6,732 nt of DNA, from positions 1-6,732 of the forward strand of contig JAAXHF010000686.1 in assembly GCA_012271025.1 (NCBI GenBank), given 5' to 3'. The position numbers and the translations under genes are program-made. The stretch's first letter is position 1. Each line of letters starts with the position of its first letter. The stretch comes from Deltaproteobacteria bacterium. Its GTDB lineage: Bacteria > Desulfobacterota_B > Binatia > Bin18. Under the pieces are notes generated by a model. The model had not been told where the DNA came from, searched no databases, and was given only the letters and a program-made list of their open reading frames with translations. Of the stretch, positions 1 through 6,588 are shown piece by piece.

Positions 1-842
1 GCCAGGACGAGCAACAGCTCGTGGGTCAGGCTCGGGTCGTGGCGAAATATCAGGCTGAAGGTCCGAAAAATGGCGTACACCCCGACCTTGGTCAGCATGC
101 CGCCAAAAAAGGCGCTCATGCCCGCCGGCGGCTGAAAGTACGGGCCCGGCAGCCAGACATACAGCGGAAAGATGGCGGCCTTGGAGCCGAAGACGAACAG
201 GAATAACAGGGCCAGTATGGTCGGCATCGGGCTGCCCGTCGGCAGCGCCTGTATCTTCAGGGCCAGATCGGCCATGTTCAGCGTGCCCAGGCTGCGGTAG
301 GTGACGGCCAGGGCCAGCAGGAAAAACGTCGAGGCAATCAGGTTGATGACCAGGTATTTGAGCGTCTCCCGCAGCTGGCCCGGCTCGGAACCCAGGACCA
401 GCAGGGCGAACGAGGCGATCAGCAGGATCTCGAAGAACACGAACAGGTTGAACAGGTCGCCGGTCAGGAACGCGCCGTTGACCCCCATCAGCAGGATGAA
501 AAACAGCGGGAAATAGAAGTGCTCCTGACGGTCGGGGTCGATTGAGGCCAGGGAAAACAGGCCGACGGCCAGGGCGATGGTCATGTTCAGCCCGACCATC
601 GTCATGCTCAGCGCATCGGCCACCAGGACAATCCCGAACGGCGCGGGCCAGTTGCCCATGCGCAGGACCACGATCCCGTTGCTCCAGACGTAGAACAGCC
701 CGAGCAGGGACAGCAGCCACAGCCCGCCAATCGTGATGATGCTCAGCAGGCGTTGCAGGGCCGGCCGCTGCGGAAACGCGGCCAGGACTGCGGCGGCCAC
801 GACCGGACCGATGACAAACAGGATGAACAGCTCGTGCAGCAT
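1..842 (-). CDS. mrpD: Mrp/Mnh cation:proton antiporter subunit D, N-terminal 280 codons (cut by left window edge)
   Basis: MrpD is an integral membrane subunit of the Mrp antiporter, homologous to the proton-pumping NuoL/M/N subunits of complex I. With the other Mrp subunits it exchanges Na+ (or K+) for H+ across the inner membrane. Translating the minus strand from the ATG at 842 gives an unbroken hydrophobic frame of 280 codons to the edge. The family signature around residues 120-150 is clear (VNGAFLTGDLFNLFVFFEIL), with E138 at the position of the essential TM5 glutamate. K221 (GSKAAIFPLYVWLP) and K252 (MLTKVGVYAIFR) match the conserved lysines of the proton channel. Full-length MrpD is about 490-500 residues, so slightly over half is present. 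The start is uncertain: an in-frame GTG at 854 would add four residues (MTLR), and an in-frame TGA at 879-881 bars anything further upstream. AGGAAG lies upstream but is far from both starts. It follows mrpC in the operon. Family assignment is certain; transported ion is inferred. Confidence 0.95.
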   Translation of the reverse strand, partial: MLHELFILFVIGPVVAAAVLAAFPQRPALQRLLSIITIGGLWLLSLLGLFYVWSNGIVVLRMGNWPAPFGIVLVADALSMTMVGLNMTIALAVGLFSLASIDPDRQEHFYFPLFFILLMGVNGAFLTGDLFNLFVFFEILLIASFALLVLGSEPGQLRETLKYLVINLIASTFFLLALAVTYRSLGTLNMADLALKIQALPTGSPMPTILALLFLFVFGSKAAIFPLYVWLPGPYFQPPAGMSAFFGGMLTKVGVYAIFRTFSLIFRHDPSLTHELLLVL

Positions 843-901
843 ACGCAGCGTCACATTCAGGTCAGTCTTTGTCTTCCTTCATTCATCCTTCATCCTTCCC
901 C
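843..901 (-). repeat. mrpC-mrpD spacer with short purine-rich repeat
   Basis: Between the mrpC stop and the mrpD ATG lie 59 bases (47 if mrpD starts at the GTG at 854). Read on the coding strand, this spacer holds GAAGGATGAAGGATGAATGA: two perfect 7-base units at 883-896 (TCATCCT on the plus strand) flanked by partial copies such as AAGGAAG. It offers several overlapping Shine-Dalgarno-like cores. It also contains two tiny open frames on the coding strand: ATG-AAG-GAT-GAA-TGA, and a nine-codon frame (MNEGRQRLT) from 886 to a TGA at 857-859, just before the possible GTG start of mrpD. No terminator-like hairpin is visible, so read-through into mrpD is expected. Whether the repeat has a translational role is unknown. 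Confidence 0.5.
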
Positions 902-1234
902 TCACTCCTCCCCGCCGGCCAGCTCGTTAATATCGTTCGAGTCGCACACCTGACGGGTGCGAAAGGCCAGCACCATGGCAAAGGCGGTCATGCCGAAGCT
1001 GATGACAATGGCGGTCAGCACCAGGGCCTGGGGCAGGGGGTCGGTGTAGGGCGGAGGGGAGGTGAGCAGCGGCGGGCTGCCATGCCCGAGGCCGCCCGAC
1101 AGCATCAGGGACAGGTTGGCCGCGTGCGAGTAGAGCGACAGGCCAATGACGACCTGCAGCAGGTGGTGCTGGAGCAGGAGGTAGGTCCCGCAGCCGAACA
1201 GCACGCCAATCACGCCAATGAGAATGAGTTCCAC
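902..1234 (-). CDS. mrpC: Mrp/Mnh cation:proton antiporter subunit C
   Basis: Small membrane subunit of the Mrp antiporter, homologous to NuoK of complex I. It sits between the MrpA and MrpD modules. The 110 residues form three membrane segments: about 3-22 (LILIGVIGVLFGCGTYLLL), 24-46 (LLQVVIGLSLYSHAANLSLM) and 67-91. The family signature PLPQALVLTAIVISFG is at 67-81 and the N of AANL at residue 40 is conserved. The length matches the usual 110-115 residues. The frame is open up to an ATG at 1315, but that longer version adds 27 polar residues and overlaps the end of mrpA. I chose the GTG at 1234 because AGGAG (1242-1246) lies seven bases ahead of it and the protein then begins directly with TM1. 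That ribosome binding site overlaps the mrpA stop codon (TAGGAG), which suggests translational coupling. The C-terminal tail (RQVCDSNDINELAGGEE) is acidic and probably non-membrane. Confidence 0.95.
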   Translation of the reverse strand: MELILIGVIGVLFGCGTYLLLQHHLLQVVIGLSLYSHAANLSLMLSGGLGHGSPPLLTSPPPYTDPLPQALVLTAIVISFGMTAFAMVLAFRTRQVCDSNDINELAGGEE

Positions 1235-1241
1235 CGCTCGG

Positions 1242-1246
1242 CTCCT
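1242..1246 (-). promoter_or_regulatory. Ribosome binding site of mrpC
   Basis: AGGAG on the minus strand, seven bases before the GTG at 1234. It overlaps the mrpA stop codon (TAG at 1245-1247). This site decides the mrpC start and fits translational coupling of mrpA and mrpC. Confidence 0.8.
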
Positions 1247-3995
1247 ATGCCTCGGCAACCCGCTGAATGATGCCGATGCTTGTCCCGACGACGACCAGAT
1301 ACACGCCGATGTCAAAACCCAGGGCCGTGGCCAGTTCGACCTCGCCCAGCAAGGGCACCGAAAAGTGACCGAACGCGCTGGTCAAAAACGGCTGGCCAAA
1401 GGCCACCGCGCCCAGCCCGGTGAGGGCGGCCACCAACAGCCCCAGACTCACAATCCGAACCGGGTTCAGCAGCGTTTCGCGCCGGAAGGTGGCGGCGTCA
1501 AAGGCGATCATCTGAAAGGTAATGGCCACCGCAGTCAGCACCCCGGCGATAAAGCCGCCCCCCGGCGCGTTGTGGCCGCGCAGCAGCAGATAGATGGCGA
1601 ACAGCAGCATCAGGTGCAGGGTCAGGCGGGCAAACGACTGGAGGATCGGCGAGCGGGAACCGGCGACCCGCAGCAGGCTGCCGAGTCGGCCGCGGCCCGG
1701 GCCGCCCAGCTCGATCATGGCCACCACGGCCAGCGCGGCCACCGCAAACACGGTGATCTCTCCCATGGTGTCAAAGCCCCGAAAATCGACCAGAATCACA
1801 TTAACGACATTCTGCCCGCCGGCCAGTGCATAGCTGTTGTCCAGGAAATACGGGGCCAGCAGGGACGGGGCAAACTCGATATTGGCGGCCAGGAGCAGGA
1901 GGGCGGCCAAGCCTCCGACGCCGATACTCAGGCCGAGGTGCAGCAGCCGGCGGCTGACGGGCGGCCGGACATTGTCCAGCGGGGAAAAAAAGCGCAGCAC
2001 CAGCAGAAACAGGACCAGCCCGACCGCCTCAACCAGAATCTGGGTCAGGGCCAGATCCGGCGCGCTGAACAGCACGAAAAAGATCGAGACCAGGGAGCCG
2101 ACCAGACCCAGCGCCAGAATGATGGCGATCCGCGAGCGAAACACGCAGCAGGCCAGGGCGGCCACGCCAATCAGCACGGCCAGGCCGATTTCATACCAGC
2201 TGGCCGCCGCCTCGGTTTGCAGCGGGGTCACGGCAAAGAACTGCCAGACCGGCAGGCTGAGCCCCAGGATGAGGGCGATCAGCACATAGCAGATGTAGTC
2301 GGTCAGGCGCCCGGTCATATACAGGCGGCGCTGCCAGGTGAAGGCGGCGCTCAGCCAGGCCAGGCTGTCAACATACAGCCGGTCGAACGAGTACCAGGCC
2401 CGGGCGGTTTGCAGGCCGGGGATGAACGACCGGCGTGCCACGAATAAGCCCAGCCCGACCGCCAGGCTGAGCCCGCTCAGCAGCAGCGGCGGGTTGATTC
2501 CGTGCCACAGGCCCAGATGCGGCAGATGAGACGCGGAGTCGCCCACCGTCCCCAGGGCCGGCGTAATCAGGGCTTCGGCCAGACCCGGCACAAGCCCGTA
2601 GACCAGGGCCAGCGCGCTGAGGACCAGGATGGGCAGGGCCATGCCGAGCGGCGTGTGGTCGATCCGGCGTGGGTACGGGGAGTGGTCCTCGGCAGGCTGG
2701 ACGGGGGCCGGCCGCACGGCAAAAAACGTCCCGTAGCACAGCACGGCTGAGTACAGGAAGGTCAGGCAGCTGGCTGCCACGGCCAGCCCGCTCAGGCCCG
2801 GTCCGACCGTCAAGACCGACTCGTAGAACAGCTCTTTGCTGATAAAGCCGCCCAGGGGCGGCAGGCCGGCCATTGACAGACAGGCCAGCACGGCCGCCCC
2901 GGCAATCAGCGGCATCTCCCGACGCTGGCTGCCCAGCCGCCGGATGTCTCGGGTGCCGGCTTCGTGCTCGACCGCTCCGGCGGTCAGAAACAGGGCGCCC
3001 TTGAACGCCGCGTGGTTGACGATGTGCAGCACCGCAGCCAGCAGGGCCAGCCGCGTTCCAACGCCGAGCAAGAGCACGATCAGGCCCAGCTGACTGACCG
3101 TCGAGTAGGCCAGCAGGGCTTTCAGGTCGGTCTGTTTACACGCCAGCGCCCCGCCCCAGACCATGGTCAGGGCTCCGACGCCGACGCCGGCCGTAGACCA
3201 GACCGGATCGGCGGCGAACAACGGAGACACGCGCGCCATGAGGTACAGCCCGGCCTTGACCATGGTGGCCGCGTGCAGATAGGCGCTGACCGGGGTGGGG
3301 GCTTCCATGGCCGAGGGCAGCCAGATGTGAAACGGAAACTGGGCCGACTTGGTGAAGGCCGCTACCAGAAAACACACCCCAACCGCGCTCGACAGGGCGG
3401 GCTGGGTGGCCAGCAGCTGCGACAGCTCCAGGCTGCCGGTCTGCTCAAAGACCAGAAAAATCCCGAACAGCAGGACCAGACCGCCGCCGGCGGTCAGGCC
3501 CAGGGCCTTGATCGCCCCCTCGCAGGCGGCGGCGCGCTGCGAGCGAAAACCGATCAGCAGAAACGAGGCGACGCTGGTCAGCTCCCAGAACACCAGCAGG
3601 ACGACGAGGTTGTCGGCCTGCACCACGCCCATCATGGCGCTGTTGAACAGCAGCAAAAACCGATACAGGCGGCCCAGCTGGGGATCGTCGTGCAGATACG
3701 AGCCGGCATAGATGAACACCAGCAGGCCGACGCCCGAGATCAGGCTGACGAACAGCCAGCTCAGGCCGTCGAGCTGCAAACTCAGCCGCAGTCCGAGCGC
3801 CGGCAGCCACGGCCACGAGATGTGGACGCTGGCGCCGTGCTGGATATCGGCCCACAGCAGCACCACCACACACACCTGGACGGCCGGGATCAGGCTGAAC
3901 ACGGGGGCGGTTGCTCGGCGGAAACGCGACGGCAGCGGAATGAGCGCGCCGAGCAGGGGCAGGACGATGAGGACAGGGAGGAGAACCGGTGACAC
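1245..3995 (-). CDS. mrpA: Mrp/Mnh cation:proton antiporter, fused subunits A and B
   Basis: Largest subunit of the Mrp (Mnh/Pha) antiporter in the inner membrane; it confers Na+ or K+/H+ exchange and pH or salt tolerance in studied bacteria. The 916 residues contain a NuoL-like antiporter domain (about 60-430) with E138 in [16 protein letters not shown]216 and H223 ([13 protein letters not shown]), H241 and K247 ([14 protein letters not shown]), K332 (HAAFKGALF) and K387 ([15 protein letters not shown]). This is followed by an MbhD-like segment (about 605-670, [13 protein letters not shown] with D647 and E656), an MbhE-like segment (about 728-757, [14 protein letters not shown]) and a complete MnhB domain (about 783-912, [13 protein letters not shown] at 806-818). 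MrpA alone is about 800 residues. The extra C-terminus is MrpB, and no separate mrpB lies before mrpC, so this is a true A-B fusion of the kind called PhaAB in proteobacteria. The start is a GTG; an in-frame TGA at 4008-4010 limits any extension. No good Shine-Dalgarno precedes it. First gene of the operon. Confidence 0.96.
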   Translation of the reverse strand: MSPVLLPVLIVLPLLGALIPLPSRFRRATAPVFSLIPAVQVCVVVLLWADIQHGASVHISWPWLPALGLRLSLQLDGLSWLFVSLISGVGLLVFIYAGSYLHDDPQLGRLYRFLLLFNSAMMGVVQADNLVVLLVFWELTSVASFLLIGFRSQRAAACEGAIKALGLTAGGGLVLLFGIFLVFEQTGSLELSQLLATQPALSSAVGVCFLVAAFTKSAQFPFHIWLPSAMEAPTPVSAYLHAATMVKAGLYLMARVSPLFAADPVWSTAGVGVGALTMVWGGALACKQTDLKALLAYSTVSQLGLIVLLLGVGTRLALLAAVLHIVNHAAFKGALFLTAGAVEHEAGTRDIRRLGSQRREMPLIAGAAVLACLSMAGLPPLGGFISKELFYESVLTVGPGLSGLAVAASCLTFLYSAVLCYGTFFAVRPAPVQPAEDHSPYPRRIDHTPLGMALPILVLSALALVYGLVPGLAEALITPALGTVGDSASHLPHLGLWHGINPPLLLSGLSLAVGLGLFVARRSFIPGLQTARAWYSFDRLYVDSLAWLSAAFTWQRRLYMTGRLTDYICYVLIALILGLSLPVWQFFAVTPLQTEAAASWYEIGLAVLIGVAALACCVFRSRIAIILALGLVGSLVSIFFVLFSAPDLALTQILVEAVGLVLFLLVLRFFSPLDNVRPPVSRRLLHLGLSIGVGGLAALLLLAANIEFAPSLLAPYFLDNSYALAGGQNVVNVILVDFRGFDTMGEITVFAVAALAVVAMIELGGPGRGRLGSLLRVAGSRSPILQSFARLTLHLMLLFAIYLLLRGHNAPGGGFIAGVLTAVAITFQMIAFDAATFRRETLLNPVRIVSLGLLVAALTGLGAVAFGQPFLTSAFGHFSVPLLGEVELATALGFDIGVYLVVVGTSIGIIQRVAEA

Positions 3996-4002
3996 TGAGG
4001 TG

Positions 4003-4031
4003 CATTTTCACTAAATCGCCTCTGGCGTCAA
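4003..4031 (-). promoter_or_regulatory. Weak candidate promoter of the mrp operon
   Basis: On the minus strand, TTGACG (4031-4026) is followed after 17 bases by AAAATG (4008-4003). The -35 is good and the -10 is poor. If used, transcription would start at about 3996, practically on the GTG start of mrpA, giving a leaderless message. This would fit the absence of a Shine-Dalgarno motif there, but the evidence is thin, and a promoter further right could serve instead. Confidence 0.2.
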
Positions 4032-4032
4032 T

Positions 4033-4056
4033 GGCAGGCCGGTCTTCCCGGTTGCC
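4033..4056. repeat. Imperfect inverted repeat in the divergent promoter region
   Basis: GGCA-GG-CCGG, a five-base loop (TCTTC), then CCGG-T-TGCC. Two four-base-pair stems are separated by a small internal loop. It lies between the two candidate promoters, where a regulator operator could sit. In GC-rich DNA such a short repeat can easily be chance. Confidence 0.25.
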
Positions 4057-4066
4057 TGGCCGCGTC

Positions 4067-4095
4067 TTGACAGCTTGTAGACTGCCCCATAGCCT
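4067..4095 (+). promoter_or_regulatory. Candidate sigma70 promoter of the RND transporter operon
   Basis: Perfect TTGACA (4067-4072), 17-base spacer, then TAGCCT (4090-4095), which keeps the TA and final T of the -10 consensus. Transcription would start near 4102, leaving an untranslated leader of about 110 bases before the ATG at 4214. Orientation and distance suit the downstream gene. No start-site data are available. Confidence 0.5.
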
Positions 4096-4163
4096 ACCTG
4101 TCTTTGCATGCGCTTCAGCCTGACCGTGTGGATGAGGAAGACAGGCTGAGCCGTAGGTGGGTC

Positions 4164-4184
4164 GGCCGTTTTAGCCGGCCGGCC
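4164..4184 (+). repeat. GC-rich inverted repeat in the RND gene leader
   Basis: GGCCG (4164-4168), a seven-base loop TTTTAGC, then CGGCC (4176-4180), overlapping the self-complementary GGCCGGCC (4177-4184). It ends 11 bases before the Shine-Dalgarno motif of the RND gene and could form a hairpin in the leader RNA. No T-run follows, so it is not a standard terminator. Confidence 0.3.
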
Positions 4185-4195
4185 GCAAGCGCTAC

Positions 4196-4202
4196 GAGGA
4201 GG
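4196..4202 (+). promoter_or_regulatory. Ribosome binding site of the RND transporter gene
   Basis: GAGGAGG, a strong Shine-Dalgarno match, 11 bases before the ATG at 4214. The spacing is slightly long but supports this start over the in-frame ATG at 4232. Confidence 0.65.
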
Positions 4203-4213
4203 CGTGCCGGACG

Positions 4214-6574
4214 ATGTTACCCCGTCGGTGGATGGAAGCCTATATCAACTTTCTGCTGCGCCAGCGCTGGATTGTGCTCGGCCTGGCGGTCGTCCTCACC
4301 GCGTTTTTTGTCTACCAGCTGGGCCACGCCAAAATTCAGATGAACTTCCTGGACTTCTATCCGCCCGGGCATCCGTACATGCAGCTGGTCAAAAAACACG
4401 CCCGGATGTTCGGCTCGGCCAACGTCCTGGTCATGGCGGTCGAGGTCAAGCAGGGCGACATCTTCAATGTCGAGACCCTCAACAAGATCGACCGGCTGAC
4501 GATTGCGCTGCTGGAGACGCCCGGGGTCAACGGCTGGCAGGTGCTGTCCATCTCGCATCCCAAGATGCGCAACATCGAGATATCCAGCGCCGGCATCCAG
4601 GCCCTGCCGCTGTTCTTCCCAGGACCGCCGAAAACCCAGGCCCAGGCCGACCGGATCAAGAAGGCCGTGTATACCAACGACGGGATTCTCGGCGTACACG
4701 TCTCCTACGATACCCAGATGGCCCTGATCACGGCCGCGTTCTGGGAGTCGGGCCTCGATTTCGGGCGGATGAAGGAACACCTGTTTCGCCTTCAGGCCGA
4801 GGAGACTGACGCCCGCCACGCTATCTACATGACCGGTTTCCCGGCCCTGTTCTGCTGGATCTTTGAGTACCAGCCGTGGATTGTCGGGATTACGCTGCTG
4901 ACCATCGGGTCGATCATGGCCCTGCTGTGGTTCTACTTTCGGACGATTCACGGCGTCTGGATTCCGCTCTTTTCCGGGGGGCTCAGCACGGTCTGGGCGC
5001 TGGGCTTTGCCGGTGCGCTGGGCTTCAGCATCGACCTGTTGATGATTGTGGTCTTTCTGCTGATCACCGCCCGGGCGCTGTCCCACTCGGTCCAGTCGAT
5101 GGAGCGCTACCACGAGGAGTATGCCCGCCTGGGGGACAAAGACGCCGCCATTTTGCAGTCCTACCTGGGGCTCTTCTCGCCCGCCCTGGTCTCCATCGCC
5201 TCGGATGGGCTGGCCATCCTGAGCCTGGCCGTGGCCCGGATTCCGCTGATTCAGAAGACGGCCTTTTTGTCCAGCTTCTGGATTTTTACCATTGCGGTCA
5301 GCGTGGTCACCCTGCACCCCATCCTGCTCAGCTTCTTGCCGCCGCCGCGTCACGATCCCCGGGCCGGCCGGCGGCTGTCGGACCGGATCTATACCGGCAT
5401 CAACCGCCGCCTGGTCCGGGTCAGTCGGGGCGCGGCGCGGTATGCCACGGCGACCAGTTTCGGCCTGGCCCTGCTTGTCGGCATCTATTTTGCCATGCAG
5501 ATCAAAATCGGCGACGTGTCGTTCGGCAAAGCCCTGTTCTACTTCGACCATCCGTATAACGTGGCCTATGACCGGATTATTGCTCGGGACTTCGCCGGCA
5601 TCTCGCAGCTGGTGGTCATCGCCGAGGGGGCCGAGCCGGGAACCTTTCGCAGGGTGGATGCCCTGCACGCCCTGGAGGGCTTTCAGCGCCATATGGAGCG
5701 CAGCAATGAGCTGGCCGGGGGCAGCGTCAGCGGGGCGGATATCATCCGCCAGATTTATCAGCGCTTTGAGGAGGGAATTCCCAAGTGGGCGATTCTGCCC
5801 AAGAAGTCGGTCGATATCGGCAATATGTTCGCCTATTTCCTGATGTCGGCCGGGGCGCCGGCCCTGGAGCGTTTTGTTGATAAAGACCTCCAGAACGCCA
5901 CCGTCACCATCTTCTTTCGGGATTACCAGCACGACACGGTCATGGAAGCCTTGAATCGGGCCAAGGAGTATATTGCCAGCAACCCGATTGAGGATGTCGA
6001 GTTTCGGCTGGCCGGCGGGCTGTTCGGGATTCTGGCCGCCATCAACGAAGAGGTCGAGTGGTCCTACCGGGTCAACCTCACGCTGGTCCTGGCCACGGTG
6101 TTTGTGTTGAGCCTGCTGACCTACCGCTCGCTGACCGGGGCGCTGATCGTGATGATTCCGTCCATTGTCGCCCAGCCGCTGACCGAGGCCATCATGTACT
6201 GGTCGAGCATTGATATGAACGTCAACTCCCTGCCGGTGGCCGCCATCGGCATCGGCATCGGCATCGACTACGGCTACTACGTCCTGTCTCGGATTACCGA
6301 GGAGTGCGCCAATTTCGACGACATGGATCAGGCCATTGAGCGTGCCCTGATGACGACCGGCCGGGCGATTCTGTTCACCGGCACAACGCTGACCGCCAGC
6401 GTGATCTTCTGGCTGTTCTTCCCGATGAAGTTCCAGGCCGAGATGGCCTTCCTGCTGGCCCTGGTCCTGTTTCTGCACATTGTCGGCGCCCTGGTGTTCA
6501 TTCCTTCAATGGTATCCCTGCTCAAGCCGCGTTTTGCCGTGCTGCGGTCGGCCAGCCCGACGCCCGTGTCGTAA
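4214..6574 (+). CDS. RND-superfamily transporter, MMPL/COG1033-like predicted exporter
   Basis: Inner-membrane proton-driven transporter of the RND superfamily, in the MMPL/COG1033 branch that handles lipids and other hydrophobic molecules; substrate unknown. The 786 residues have the duplicated RND layout. TM1 is at about 20-36, a large extracytoplasmic loop at 40-215, TM2-6 at about 219-240, 249-270, 272-290, 319-340 and 350-375, TM7 at 411-429, a second loop at 430-615, and TM8-12 at about 618-637, 641-662, 672-692, 716-736 and 743-768. TM10 carries GIGIDYGYYVLSR with D685-Y686, the expected proton-relay pair. The matching TM4 position reads LLITARALSHSVQ (283-294), without the Asp-Tyr pair. 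Loop 1 begins with NFLDFYPPGHPYM (44-56), then FGSANVLVMAVEV (66-78). At 786 residues it is shorter than AcrB-type pumps (about 1,040) and no adaptor gene is visible. The ATG follows GAGGAGG by 11 bases; an ATG at codon 7 is the alternative. The gene is first in its operon, 14 bases before a gene for an exported protein. Confidence 0.9.
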   Translation: MLPRRWMEAYINFLLRQRWIVLGLAVVLTAFFVYQLGHAKIQMNFLDFYPPGHPYMQLVKKHARMFGSANVLVMAVEVKQGDIFNVETLNKIDRLTIALLETPGVNGWQVLSISHPKMRNIEISSAGIQALPLFFPGPPKTQAQADRIKKAVYTNDGILGVHVSYDTQMALITAAFWESGLDFGRMKEHLFRLQAEETDARHAIYMTGFPALFCWIFEYQPWIVGITLLTIGSIMALLWFYFRTIHGVWIPLFSGGLSTVWALGFAGALGFSIDLLMIVVFLLITARALSHSVQSMERYHEEYARLGDKDAAILQSYLGLFSPALVSIASDGLAILSLAVARIPLIQKTAFLSSFWIFTIAVSVVTLHPILLSFLPPPRHDPRAGRRLSDRIYTGINRRLVRVSRGAARYATATSFGLALLVGIYFAMQIKIGDVSFGKALFYFDHPYNVAYDRIIARDFAGISQLVVIAEGAEPGTFRRVDALHALEGFQRHMERSNELAGGSVSGADIIRQIYQRFEEGIPKWAILPKKSVDIGNMFAYFLMSAGAPALERFVDKDLQNATVTIFFRDYQHDTVMEALNRAKEYIASNPIEDVEFRLAGGLFGILAAINEEVEWSYRVNLTLVLATVFVLSLLTYRSLTGALIVMIPSIVAQPLTEAIMYWSSIDMNVNSLPVAAIGIGIGIDYGYYVLSRITEECANFDDMDQAIERALMTTGRAILFTGTTLTASVIFWLFFPMKFQAEMAFLLALVLFLHIVGALVFIPSMVSLLKPRFAVLRSASPTPVS

Positions 6575-6575
6575 A

Positions 6576-6581
6576 CAGGAG
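6576..6581 (+). promoter_or_regulatory. Ribosome binding site of the exported-protein gene
   Basis: CAGGAG immediately after the TAA stop of the RND gene (6572-6574), seven bases before the ATG at 6589. The optimal spacing fixes that start. Confidence 0.8.
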
Positions 6582-6588
6582 TCTTATC

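Larger units (their letters stand above)
3996..4213. other. Divergent intergenic region between mrpA and the RND transporter gene
   Basis: 218 bases without a convincing gene. It must hold the start signals of both operons. Seen in it are a good rightward -35/-10 pair at 4067-4095, a weak leftward pair at 4003-4031, an imperfect inverted repeat at 4033-4056, a GC-rich inverted repeat at 4164-4184 and the ribosome binding site of the RND gene at 4196-4202. An open frame starting around 4104 runs into the RND gene in another frame; it shows no family features and is taken as chance. Confidence 0.7.

Noticed and set aside
869..1270. Plus-strand open frame of 133 codons over mrpC
   Set aside because: Antisense to the clearly recognisable mrpC; product is Gly/Gln/His-rich with no features.
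1235..1315. Longer MrpC starting at the ATG at 1315
   Set aside because: The extra 27 residues are polar, overlap the mrpA end and are atypical for MrpC. The GTG at 1234 has a proper AGGAG seven bases upstream and gives the normal family length.
1218..2447. Open frame of 409 codons on the plus strand across mrpA, and another at 2964-3992
   Set aside because: Both are antisense shadows of the mrpA-B gene with low-complexity Gln/Gly/Arg-rich products and no family signatures.
4164..4184. Rho-independent terminator in the leader of the RND gene
   Set aside because: The short GC hairpin is not followed by a T-run and lies just before a strong ribosome binding site, so it is listed only as an inverted repeat.
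4104..4343. Small upstream open frame in the RND gene leader, overlapping its start
   Set aside because: Arg-rich product without motifs and no Shine-Dalgarno of note; it continues out of frame into the transporter gene, as expected for a chance frame.
4217..6478. Open reading frame of 753 codons antisense to the RND transporter gene
   Set aside because: It mirrors the real gene in codon register in GC-rich DNA where stop codons are rare on the opposite strand. Its product is a Gln/Gly/Asp/His/Pro-rich polar chain without recognisable domains, while the plus-strand frame has full RND features and a ribosome binding site.
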